Translations under genes and position numbers: made by a program | Part shown: piece after piece, positions 1-6,251 of the stretch | Layout: every line of letters begins with the position of its first letter | Numbering within the stretch: the first letter of the stretch is position 1 | From: Chloroflexota bacterium | Lineage (GTDB): Bacteria; Chloroflexota; Limnocylindria; Limnocylindrales; CSP1-4 | DNA: 6,264 nucleotides | NCBI GenBank assembly: GCA_004298915.1 | Contig: SCTE01000092.1 | Location: 1-6,264 of the forward strand | Direction: 5' to 3' | Notes under the pieces: generated by a model | What the model saw: the letters and a program-made list of their open reading frames with translations, nothing else | Databases searched by the model: none | Told to the model about the DNA's origin: nothing

Positions 1-60
1 GGATGGAGGTCCCTGGCTTTGCGTCCCCGCCTCACGACGGGTTTGCCCTGGACGATCTGT
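1..60 (-). promoter_or_regulatory. Cyclic di-GMP class I (GEMM-I) riboswitch, 5' half, cut by the window edge
   Basis: Read on the minus strand, this segment contains AGGGCAAACC, then a perfect 6-bp stem CCCGTC/GGCGGG closed by a GTGA (GNRA) tetraloop, then GACGCAAAGCC. This is the architecture of the first helical arm of GEMM-I aptamers such as Vibrio cholerae Vc2: the same purine-rich junctions, a 6-bp stem and a GNRA loop that docks into the second arm. The middle G of AGGG (plus-strand position 47) matches Vc2 G20, and the first A of GCAAAGCC (position 20) matches the intercalating A47; both contact the ligand. Keeping G rather than A at the first of these favours c-di-GMP over cGAMP. The second arm, including the ligand-pairing C92 equivalent, and the controlled gene lie beyond position 1. 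The 5' boundary near 60 is approximate. Whether it switches on or off cannot be seen. Confidence 0.88.
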
Positions 61-68
61 CGAGCTGG

Positions 69-85
69 GAGACGACCGTCGTCTC
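69..85. repeat. Perfect 7-bp inverted repeat just upstream of the riboswitch
   Basis: GAGACGA and TCGTCTC flank a 3-nt centre (CCG on the plus strand). The dyad lies between the DUF5317 stop codon at 158 and the riboswitch start near 60, in the only non-coding stretch of this region. On the minus strand it could end transcripts of the upstream c-di-GMP operon, or serve as an operator for the riboswitch transcript. No T-tract follows on either strand, so a classical intrinsic terminator is not supported. The rest of 61-157 shows no convincing promoter. Confidence 0.4.
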
Positions 86-157
86 GTGAGGGCACAGTAC
101 GGTCGGGTCGGCGATGGTCATATAGCCAAGGAGTACCAGCAGCCACCCTCCGGGTTG

Positions 158-709
158 TCACGAGGCAACAGGTGCCGTTTGAAGGGATCCGGGGCGACGC
201 ATGGCCAGGACGATGACGAGCACGACGCCAAGCCCGATGAGCACGTCGCCGATGCTGAAGATGTTTGCCCAAGGCAGCCACGAAGGCAACGCGAAGATAT
301 CGGTCAGCGGGGCGAGCGCCGGTTCGGGCACCACGGCACTGTTCGAGTAGACCGTCTTGGGAACCTTGCCGAGTGCCTCCATCGCGGCGATCGAGGCCGG
401 CATGTAGCCGCCATTGGCGATGATCGCCGCGAGGTTGCTGGCGGCCCCGAGCGCCACGACCAGCATCCCCGGAATGGCGCGGTTGGCCAGCACGGCAAGC
501 AGCACCAGGCCGGTCGAGGCGACGTAGATCGGCGCACCGAGCGCCCCGACCCGTTCCGTCACGGCATCCGTGAACAGGACAACCTGGACCAGCAGTCCGA
601 ACAGGAATACCCATGCCCAGCGAAACCGAATCTCGGACAGACCACCCGGCCTGCCGCCGAAGATGAGCCCGAGCGCGACTCCAACGACGAGCGCGTAGAG
701 GATGAACAT
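158..709 (-). CDS. DUF5317 family integral membrane protein
   Basis: A 183-residue hydrophobic protein. The start chosen is ATG at 707-709, preceded by AGGGAGG four bases upstream; the frame stays open further upstream, but that part overlaps the preceding gene and encodes non-membrane sequence. Predicted membrane segments are at about residues 2-18, 31-48, 60-76, 80-98 and 150-170. Between the last two is a loop with NGGYMP (99-104) and a Pro-rich stretch leading into the NIFSIGDV motif (149-156). This pattern, NGG-MP followed by N-FSIGDVLI, is what I recognise as DUF5317. The family has no established biochemical function. The gene starts 22 nt after the stop of the GGDEF-EAL gene on the same strand, so the two are probably co-transcribed. 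A role linked to c-di-GMP signalling is a guess from position only. Confidence 0.82.
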   Translation of the reverse strand: MFILYALVVGVALGLIFGGRPGGLSEIRFRWAWVFLFGLLVQVVLFTDAVTERVGALGAPIYVASTGLVLLAVLANRAIPGMLVVALGAASNLAAIIANGGYMPASIAAMEALGKVPKTVYSNSAVVPEPALAPLTDIFALPSWLPWANIFSIGDVLIGLGVVLVIVLAMRRPGSLQTAPVAS

Positions 710-731
710 CGGACCTCCCTGCGGTCGGCCG

Positions 732-3431
732 TCAGGCCGACGCCTGCTCAATGCGGGCGAGTCGACGCGGTTCCTTCTCGGCCCGGTCTGAGCGAGTCGG
801 TCGCGCGGCGGGTCGCGCCGAAGCCCCGCGGACGGCGGGAGCGAATTCCTCGAGGTACCGGCCTGCAGCGTCGCCATCGAGAGGTCGGGCGAAGAGATAG
901 CCCTGTCCGAGCTCGCAACCGAGCCCGCGCAGATGGGCCAGCTGCGCATGCTCCTCGATGCCTTCCGCGATGATCGTCATGCCCAGGGCACGGCCGAGGG
1001 CCACGATCGCAGCGGCGAACGGCCACTCGTCGGGATTGTCGGTCTCGCCGATGAACTCCTTGGCCACCTTCAGGATGTCGACCCGGAACCGTCGCAGGTA
1101 GCCCAGTGAGGAGTAGCCGGTCCCGAAATCGTCGATCGCAATCCTCACCCCGAGGGCGCGGATCTCCTCCAGCCGGGCGATCGTCGCTGACGTGTCATGG
1201 AAGATCACGGTCTCGGTCATCTCGAGCACGAGCTGCTCAGGGCGGAGCCCGGAATCGTCGAGCAGTGCCATCAGCGTGTCGACGAAGTCCTGTTCCTGGA
1301 GCTGCTGGGCGGCCAGGTTGATGGTGATCGTGATCGGCCGCCCAATCGCATCCGACGCCGACCAGGCCGCGGCCTGACGACATGCCTCGTCGAGGACCCA
1401 TGTGCCGAGCGCGACGATGCTGCCGGTCTCCTCGGCCAGGGGAATGAAGTCGTCGGGGCCGAGCAGACCGCGAGTCGGGTGCCGCCAGCGGACCAGCGCC
1501 TCGACTCCGACAGCCGTGGACGTCCGGAGATCGATGATCGGCTGGTACTGGAGGACCAGCTCCCCTCGGCCGAGGCTCTTCGAGAGTTCGAGGCTCAACT
1601 CGTGCCGGGCGACGATCGCGGCGTGCATCGTCGGCTCGAAGATCGCGACCCGGTTCTTGCCCGACGTCTTCGCCGTGTACATCGCCACGTCCGCATTGCG
1701 CAAGAGCTCGTCAGCGCGTTCGGTCCCGAGACGAGCCGCCGCGATCCCGATGCTGCCGCCGACCTGGACCTCGGAGGTTCCGAGCAGGAACGTGACCCGC
1801 AGGGCATCGATGATCCGATCGGCGACGGCCACGGCAACCTGCAGGTCGGGTTCGTCAAGGAGCAGGACCGCGAATTCGTCTCCCCCGAGTCGGGCCGGGA
1901 GGTCGTCGGGTCGGAGAACGCTTCGGAGACGATCCGCAACCTCGACGAGGAGGCGGTCGCCGGCCGCGTGGCCGAGCGTGTCGTTGACCGTCTTGAAGTC
2001 GTCGAGGTCGAGGAAGAGGACGACCGGCATCCGCTGATCGGCATGGCCGGCCAGGTGCTCGGTGACACGCTCCACGAAGAGCGACCGATTTGCGAGGCCG
2101 GTGAGCGAGTCGTGGTAGGCCTGAAAGTTCAGTTCCTCCTTGAGCCGCGAGAGCTCGGCCAGCGAACGCTCGAGGTGCCCATTCTCGAGTGCGACAGCAA
2201 TCTGGTTCGACAGCGTCTCGAGGAGTCGGAGATCGTCATCACTGTAGGACGTGCCTTCGGTCAGCCGGTTGCCGATCATCAAGGAGCCGATCAACTCCGA
2301 CTCGCCCTTGAGCGGGGCGACCATGCCGTGGCGAACCCTGGGATGCGCGGCGGGCTCGAAGAAGAACGGCCCGCTGGCCTCGATCACTCCTGCGTACATC
2401 GGGTCGAGGGCGAAATCCTTCATCGGAACCATGGTCTGCGGGTCGGCTTCGTGCCAGGAGCTCGTCCGCAGGGCCTCAAGGTCTTCGGCACGTGGGTGGA
2501 GGACCACCTCGGCGAGTTCCGCCCGGAACATCGCTCTCGCGTGATCGAGGATCGCGACGAGCGACGAATCGAGTTCCGGAGAGTGTTGGAGGATGCGCGA
2601 CGATTGGTACAGCAGCTCAAGGCGCTCGTGCTTCTCGCGCTCGGAGAGATAGGCGCGATAGGCGACGAAGACGATGCCGAGCGGCAATGCCATGAGCCAG
2701 AGCAGGACGGCGTTGGTCTGGATGATCACCACGGCGAGCAGCGCGAGGCTCGTATTGGCGAAGGCGACCATGCTCCCGAACCGGATCATCTCGGGCAGCT
2801 TCTCGAACTGTGGCGCTCCTCCCGACAGCGTGATGACCAACGCGATCGAGATGGCACCGATCACCGTGGCCACGAAGGTTGCCAGGAAAGCGACCGCCCA
2901 CTCATGCGGTCCGGGGACCCCGTCGACGGCCGCCAGCGATCGAACGATGAGGAGTGACACGGCGGCCACGCACATCATGTTCGCGAGATTGAACGTGGTC
3001 TTGATCAGCCGCTGCCGACGCTGGACGATGAGCGCGAGGCTCGCCCCAACGAGTACCGCGAGCAGATACTCGCTGGGTGACAGCACGAAGAAGCCGATGA
3101 CGGCCGGGAACTCGCTCAGTGAAAACGAGTGTGTCTCGCGACGAAAGTGCACATCTACGACCTTCAGCTCGGCGAGCGCGAAGGCGATGGCGAAGACCGG
3201 CCAGGGGATCCAGGCGCCCGGCGGAGCCGGTCGGTCCCACAGGGCACCAAGCCAGATCGCGGTGGCAACGATGGCGAGCGACGCGGTCAGCGTCCAGACC
3301 TTGATGGCCGGACGCAGCCCAGCTGCGGGAGCCACGTGCAGGCCGATCGCCCGGGCGTTCCTGTCGGGCCGGGCGGAGGTCTCTCTTCGGGAGGTTCGTG
3401 ACTCCCACTTTGCTCGCACGCGCATGAACAA
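732..3431 (-). CDS. Membrane-anchored GAF-GGDEF-EAL cyclic di-GMP synthase/phosphodiesterase
   Basis: A protein of 899 residues (TTG start) built to control c-di-GMP at the membrane. From the N-terminus: a basic cytoplasmic leader (1-43), about seven or eight hydrophobic segments (44-260) of no sensor family I can name, a short helical linker, a GAF-like domain (about 285-418), a signalling helix, a GGDEF domain (about 436-600) and an EAL domain (about 620-855). The cyclase looks competent: metal-binding Asp475 in LDLDDFK, intact GGDEF at 516-520, and an RxxD inhibitory site (RPDD, 507-510) five residues before it. In the EAL domain, E644 of EAL, the NLAAQQL Asn, the EMTE Glu, D767-D768 of DDFGTG, K788, E823 and Q843 are kept. 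The Asp of the usual LKID motif is Ala790 (LKVAKEF). Net activity is therefore uncertain. The TTG at 3429-3431 has GAGGAG eight bases upstream; ATG at 3423-3425, two codons later, is the alternative. It is the first gene of a likely operon with the DUF5317 gene. Confidence 0.95.
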   Translation of the reverse strand: MFMRVRAKWESRTSRRETSARPDRNARAIGLHVAPAAGLRPAIKVWTLTASLAIVATAIWLGALWDRPAPPGAWIPWPVFAIAFALAELKVVDVHFRRETHSFSLSEFPAVIGFFVLSPSEYLLAVLVGASLALIVQRRQRLIKTTFNLANMMCVAAVSLLIVRSLAAVDGVPGPHEWAVAFLATFVATVIGAISIALVITLSGGAPQFEKLPEMIRFGSMVAFANTSLALLAVVIIQTNAVLLWLMALPLGIVFVAYRAYLSEREKHERLELLYQSSRILQHSPELDSSLVAILDHARAMFRAELAEVVLHPRAEDLEALRTSSWHEADPQTMVPMKDFALDPMYAGVIEASGPFFFEPAAHPRVRHGMVAPLKGESELIGSLMIGNRLTEGTSYSDDDLRLLETLSNQIAVALENGHLERSLAELSRLKEELNFQAYHDSLTGLANRSLFVERVTEHLAGHADQRMPVVLFLDLDDFKTVNDTLGHAAGDRLLVEVADRLRSVLRPDDLPARLGGDEFAVLLLDEPDLQVAVAVADRIIDALRVTFLLGTSEVQVGGSIGIAAARLGTERADELLRNADVAMYTAKTSGKNRVAIFEPTMHAAIVARHELSLELSKSLGRGELVLQYQPIIDLRTSTAVGVEALVRWRHPTRGLLGPDDFIPLAEETGSIVALGTWVLDEACRQAAAWSASDAIGRPITITINLAAQQLQEQDFVDTLMALLDDSGLRPEQLVLEMTETVIFHDTSATIARLEEIRALGVRIAIDDFGTGYSSLGYLRRFRVDILKVAKEFIGETDNPDEWPFAAAIVALGRALGMTIIAEGIEEHAQLAHLRGLGCELGQGYLFARPLDGDAAGRYLEEFAPAVRGASARPAARPTRSDRAEKEPRRLARIEQASA

Positions 3432-3439
3432 ACGCCGGG

Positions 3440-3445
3440 CTCCTC
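3440..3445 (-). promoter_or_regulatory. Ribosome binding site that favours the TTG start of the GGDEF-EAL gene
   Basis: GAGGAG on the minus strand lies 8 nt before TTG at 3431 and 14 nt before ATG at 3425. The spacing favours the TTG. The frame is open up to 3629, but that extension has no recognisable sequence and runs to the very start of leuC, so it is unlikely to be translated. Confidence 0.55.
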
Positions 3446-3469
3446 GGTGGCCGCCTGAGTGGCAAGGCA

Positions 3470-3498
3470 GTTGTACCGCTCGCCATGCCTGCAGGCAC
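3470..3498 (-). promoter_or_regulatory. Weak candidate promoter for the GGDEF-EAL gene
   Basis: On the minus strand, GTGCCT (3498-3493) and TACAAC (3475-3470) are 17 nt apart and match the sigma-70 consensus at 3 of 6 and 4 of 6 positions. Transcription would start about 30 nt before the TTG start codon. The -35 element overlaps the 12-bp palindrome, as expected if a repressor bound there. In GC-rich DNA such matches are common, so this is only a candidate. Confidence 0.22.
3486..3497. repeat. Perfect 12-bp palindrome TGCCTGCAGGCA in the divergent promoter region
   Basis: TGCCTGCAGGCA equals its own reverse complement and sits about 55 bp from the GGDEF-EAL start and about 130 bp from the leuC start. 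Symmetry does not extend outward. It could be an operator for a dimeric regulator of one or both transcripts; no regulator family is identifiable from the site alone. Confidence 0.4.
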
Positions 3499-3618
3499 CG
3501 GCCCGTTCGTACCGGGACTCGAGGGGGACCTTCAGCCGTCTGGACTTCCCTTGAGCACGCGGTCGAGGCGATTTCCCGTTGGCTGGTACCCTTCCCGTCC
3601 GCAAGCCGATCGCGCTCC

Positions 3619-3622
3619 GGAG
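3619..3622 (+). promoter_or_regulatory. Ribosome binding site that decides the GTG start of leuC
   Basis: GGAG lies 7 nt before GTG at 3630. An upstream in-frame TTG at 3579 would add 17 residues that do not resemble LeuC N-termini. The GTG start puts the conserved PRTL-EKIWDAHVV segment about seven residues from the N-terminus, as usual for the family. Confidence 0.6.
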
Positions 3623-3629
3623 CCGACAA

Positions 3630-5084
3630 GTGTCAGGTGATCGTTCGTTCCCGCCACGCACCCTGGTCGAGAAGATCTGGGATGCCCACGTCGTCGCCGA
3701 GGATCCCGGCGCCCCGACGATCCTCGCGGTCGACCTCCACCTCGTCCACGAGGTCACGAGCCCCCAGGCGTTCACCGGGCTGCGCCAGCGCGGGCTGACC
3801 GTTCGCCATCCCGAGCGGACGGTGGCGACAGCCGACCACTCGGTCCCGACCACTCCACGGGGGCTCCCCTTCCTCGACCCGATGGCGGCCGCCCAGGTCC
3901 AGCAGCTCGACACCAACTGCCGCGAGTTCGGCATCCCGCTGCACGGCATCGGCGATCCGAGCCAGGGCATCGTCCACGTCATCGGACCGCAGCTGGGCCT
4001 GACCCAGCCGGGCATGACGATCGTGTGCGGTGACTCGCATACCAGCACCCACGGTGCGTTCGGGGCGCTCGCGTTCGGGATCGGGACCTCCGAAGTGGAG
4101 ATGGTCCTCGCGACCCAGACCCTGCTCCAGCGCAGGCCGATGACCTATGAAGTCCGGGTGGACGGGACCCTGGCGCCCGGCGTCGGGGCCAAGGACATCA
4201 TCCTCGCGCTCATCGCCCGGATCGGCGTTGCCGGCGGGACGGGCCACGTCTTCGAATATCGCGGCGAGGCGATCCGCGCCCTGACGATGGAACAGCGGAT
4301 GACCATCTGCAACATGAGCATCGAGGGCGGGGCACGAGCCGGCCTTATCGCGCCGGACGAGACGACGTTCGCGTACCTGAAGGGACGCCCGCATGCGCCG
4401 CAGGGCGCCGCCTGGGACGAGGCGGTCGCGTACTGGCGCACGCTTCCGACCGATGAGGGCGCCACCTACGACAAGTCGATCGTGATCGATGCCTCGGCCC
4501 TCGAGCCGATGGTCACGTACGGCACGAACCCAGGCATGGGCATCCCGATCAGCGGGCGAGTGCCGGATCCGGCCGCCGCCGGCGACCCGGCTCATGGCCG
4601 CGCGCTCGAGAAGGCCCTCGCCTACATGGACCTCACCCCCGGGCAGGCGATCCTCGGGCAGGCGGTGGATGTCGTGTTCATCGGCAGCTGCACGAACGGG
4701 CGGATCAGCGACCTCCGCCTGGCCGCCGCGGCGCTCAAGGGCCAGCACGTGGCCGACACCGTCCGGATGATGATCGTGCCCGGCTCCGACGAGGTGAAGC
4801 GGGAGGCGGAGGCCGAAGGCCTCGACGAGATCTTCCGTGCCGCCGGTGCCGAATGGCGCGAGGCCGGCTGCTCGATGTGCATCGCCATGAACGGCGATCA
4901 GCTCAAGCCGGGCCAGTACGCCGTGTCCACGAGCAACCGGAACTTCGAGGGACGCCAGGGCAAGGGCGGTCGGACGTTCCTCGCCTCGCCGCTGACCGCC
5001 GCCGCATCGGCGATCGCCGGCGTCGTCGCGGATCCCCGACTGCTCCCGGGCATCGAAGCCGCCTCCGGGATCGGGGGGCGCTGA
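3630..5084 (+). CDS. leuC: 3-isopropylmalate dehydratase, large subunit
   Basis: The large subunit (484 residues) of isopropylmalate isomerase, an aconitase-family [4Fe-4S] enzyme. With LeuD it converts 2-isopropylmalate to 3-isopropylmalate in the cytoplasm, the second step of leucine synthesis. Diagnostic segments: EKIWDAHVV near the N-terminus, DLHLVHEVTSPQAF, CGDSHTSTHGAFGALAFGIG, CNMSIEGGARAG, TYGTNPGM, IGSCTNGR, GCSMCIAMN and STSNRNFEGRQG. The three cluster ligands are Cys354, Cys414 and Cys417. Their spacing of 60 and 3 residues matches E. coli LeuC (347, 407, 410). Length fits the bacterial LeuC type rather than the shorter homoaconitase-type (about 420 residues). It is intact and heads a leuCD operon. 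The GTG start is supported by GGAG seven bases upstream. leuA and leuB are not in the window, so they must lie elsewhere. Confidence 0.97.
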   Translation: MSGDRSFPPRTLVEKIWDAHVVAEDPGAPTILAVDLHLVHEVTSPQAFTGLRQRGLTVRHPERTVATADHSVPTTPRGLPFLDPMAAAQVQQLDTNCREFGIPLHGIGDPSQGIVHVIGPQLGLTQPGMTIVCGDSHTSTHGAFGALAFGIGTSEVEMVLATQTLLQRRPMTYEVRVDGTLAPGVGAKDIILALIARIGVAGGTGHVFEYRGEAIRALTMEQRMTICNMSIEGGARAGLIAPDETTFAYLKGRPHAPQGAAWDEAVAYWRTLPTDEGATYDKSIVIDASALEPMVTYGTNPGMGIPISGRVPDPAAAGDPAHGRALEKALAYMDLTPGQAILGQAVDVVFIGSCTNGRISDLRLAAAALKGQHVADTVRMMIVPGSDEVKREAEAEGLDEIFRAAGAEWREAGCSMCIAMNGDQLKPGQYAVSTSNRNFEGRQGKGGRTFLASPLTAAASAIAGVVADPRLLPGIEAASGIGGR

Positions 5085-5086
5085 GC

Positions 5087-5719
5087 GTGGCCGAGCCGTT
5101 CCGCAGCTTCACCTCGAAGGTCGTCCCGCTCCATGCCGAGAACGTGGACACGGACCAGGTCGTCCCGGCGCGCTACCTCAAGATCACCGACAAGGCGGGC
5201 CTCGCCGAGGTGCTCTTCCGGGACTGGCGGTTCAACGAGGATGGCACGCTCAAGGACCCGCCGTTCGTGCTCGACCAGCCGGGCATGGCCGGACGGAACT
5301 TCCTGCTCGTCGGCGACAACTTCGGCACCGGATCGTCCCGCGAACACGCGCCCTGGGCGCTGCAGGCGTGGGGCATTCGGGCCGTCATCTCGACCGGGTT
5401 CGCCGACATCTTCCGCGGCAATGCCCTCAAGAACGGCGTCGTCCCGGTGGTCGTCGATCCCGCGACCCACGCCCGGCTCTTCACGATGATCGACGCGAAC
5501 CCCGACGCCGAGCTGACCTTCGACCTCGCCGAGCAGGGCATCCTGCTCCCGGATGGCACGACGATCGACTTCGACATCGACCCGTTCGCCAAGCTAATGC
5601 TCATCCGCGGAACCGACGAGATGGGCTACCTGCTCGACAAGCTGCCCGCGATCGAGGCCTGGGAATCCGCCCATCCCGGCCGTGTCGACACCCGTCCCGA
5701 GGCCGCCGCGACCGGCTGA
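5087..5719 (+). CDS. leuD: 3-isopropylmalate dehydratase, small subunit
   Basis: The small (swivel-domain) subunit, 210 residues, close to the usual 200. It completes the active site with LeuC for isomerisation of 2- to 3-isopropylmalate. Visible signatures are NVDTDQVVPARYLK (19-32), RNFLLVGDNFGTGSSREHA (about 70-88), which holds the substrate-binding GSSREHA loop, and GFADIFRGNALKNGVVPV (about 104-121). The GTG start at 5087 is two bases after the leuC stop (TGAGCGTG), with only a G-run as Shine-Dalgarno-like sequence, so translational coupling to leuC is likely. A longer frame open from 4853 overlaps leuC and carries no LeuD sequence before this GTG. The gene is intact, and its stop lies inside a convergent hairpin. 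Confidence 0.97.
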   Translation: MAEPFRSFTSKVVPLHAENVDTDQVVPARYLKITDKAGLAEVLFRDWRFNEDGTLKDPPFVLDQPGMAGRNFLLVGDNFGTGSSREHAPWALQAWGIRAVISTGFADIFRGNALKNGVVPVVVDPATHARLFTMIDANPDAELTFDLAEQGILLPDGTTIDFDIDPFAKLMLIRGTDEMGYLLDKLPAIEAWESAHPGRVDTRPEAAATG

Positions 5720-5746
5720 CCGAGGCGCCGAGCGCCTGGCCCTCAG
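5716..5746. terminator. Hairpin between convergent genes, possible bidirectional terminator
   Basis: The core is AGGCGC (5723-5728), loop CGA, GCGCCT (5732-5737). The stem can extend by CC/GG after a one-base bulge, and by CTGA/TCAG (5716-5719 with 5743-5746) across a three-base bulge, giving 12 base pairs. The outer stem includes the stop codons of both leuD and the opposing kelch-like gene. It fills the 23-bp convergent gap, the expected place for a shared terminator. No T-run follows on either strand, so efficiency is uncertain. Confidence 0.5.
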
Positions 5747-6251
5747 CGTGATCCGTCCCAGAGTGACAGTTTCAGCTGATTGGGCGCGATCTCGTGGTCG
5801 AATGTCAGGACCAGCGAGTGGCCGAGCGGGATGGCATCTCCGCGCGTCGGCACGGCGATGAGGTCAATCGATCGTCCGGTCGGGTCGATTTCCATCCGCG
5901 CCGCGACGTCCGCCGGGCCGCCGATCCAGTAGACAAGGATTGATCCGGAGCCCAGCGCAACGGCCAAGGCGTTCTGCCCGTCCGCGCCGACGACCGATCG
6001 ATCGATCGATGCGAGCTCGTCGAGCGTCGGCGTTCGGATTGCCGAGAGCGTTCGGGATGCATCGACGACCTCGACCCGGACGCCCTTGATGGCGACGTCC
6101 TCGTCCTGAGCCGCGATGCCGTATCGCGCTTCGGGCACGAATGCGAAACCACCAGGTGGCCGCAGAAAGGACTCGCCCAGGAATCCGCCCCAGACCAGAA
6201 GCCGGTCTCCCGTCCACACCTGGGTTGCGAAGTCGCGATGGACCTCGTCTG
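5743..6251 (-). CDS. Kelch-like repeat protein, C-terminal part, 5' end missing
   Basis: The last 168 residues of a longer protein; the frame runs off the right end with no credible start. A GTG at 6217-6219 falls inside a conserved motif and is not a real start. The first visible part, QVWTGDRLLVWGGF, resembles a strand pair of kelch/galactose-oxidase-type beta-propeller repeats (typically VWTG-LLVWGG), and FVPEARYG just after fits the turn that follows. The remaining 130 or so residues are a mix of short hydrophobic strands and charged turns with no domain I recognise, ending in KLSLWDGSR. No enzyme residues or membrane segment are evident. Proteins with such repeats are often secreted or lipoproteins, but the signal-peptide end is absent here. 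Codons beyond 6249 would include adapter sequence and should not be counted. Confidence 0.65.

Larger units (their letters stand above)
3432..3629. promoter_or_regulatory. Divergent intergenic control region between the c-di-GMP operon and leuCD
   Basis: This 198-bp gap separates two genes that point away from each other, so it must hold promoters for both directions. It contains a perfect 12-bp palindrome, a weak promoter match toward the GGDEF-EAL gene, and the leuC ribosome binding site. For leuC I could not find a good -35/-10 pair. I also saw no leucine-rich leader peptide and no T-box core that could explain leucine control. Function is inferred from gene orientation. Confidence 0.7.

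Noticed and set aside
86..973. A 295-codon plus-strand frame over the riboswitch flank and DUF5317 gene
   Set aside because: It runs opposite a recognisable membrane protein gene and yields a low-complexity Arg/Asp/Gly-rich product with no recognisable domain.
1197..2957. A 586-codon open frame on the plus strand, opposite the GGDEF-EAL gene
   Set aside because: Its product is rich in charged residues with no domain or membrane pattern, and it mirrors the codon bias of the real gene on the other strand. Such antisense frames are common in high-GC DNA.
3466..3484. Possible T-box antiterminator (GTTGTACCGCT) upstream of leuC
   Set aside because: The UGGN bulge that pairs with the tRNA acceptor end is absent, and no specifier stem or terminator alternative is visible.
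3551..3592. Possible leuC promoter (TTGAGC with TACCCT)
   Set aside because: The elements are about 30 nt apart and match the consensus poorly, so no leuC promoter is called.
3432..3629. N-terminal extension of the GGDEF-EAL gene up to 3629
   Set aside because: The extra 66 codons show no family features, run to the leuC start codon and would leave no room for a promoter; a better Shine-Dalgarno sequence serves the TTG at 3431.
3633..4748. A 371-codon minus-strand frame opposite leuC
   Set aside because: leuC on the plus strand is unmistakable across the whole stretch; this frame has no recognisable domains.
5995..6010. Four tandem CGAT units inside the kelch-like gene, a possible phase-variation tract
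   Set aside because: Four copies of a 4-base unit is short for slipped-strand switching, and the repeat is readable in frame as ordinary residues (around SIDRS).
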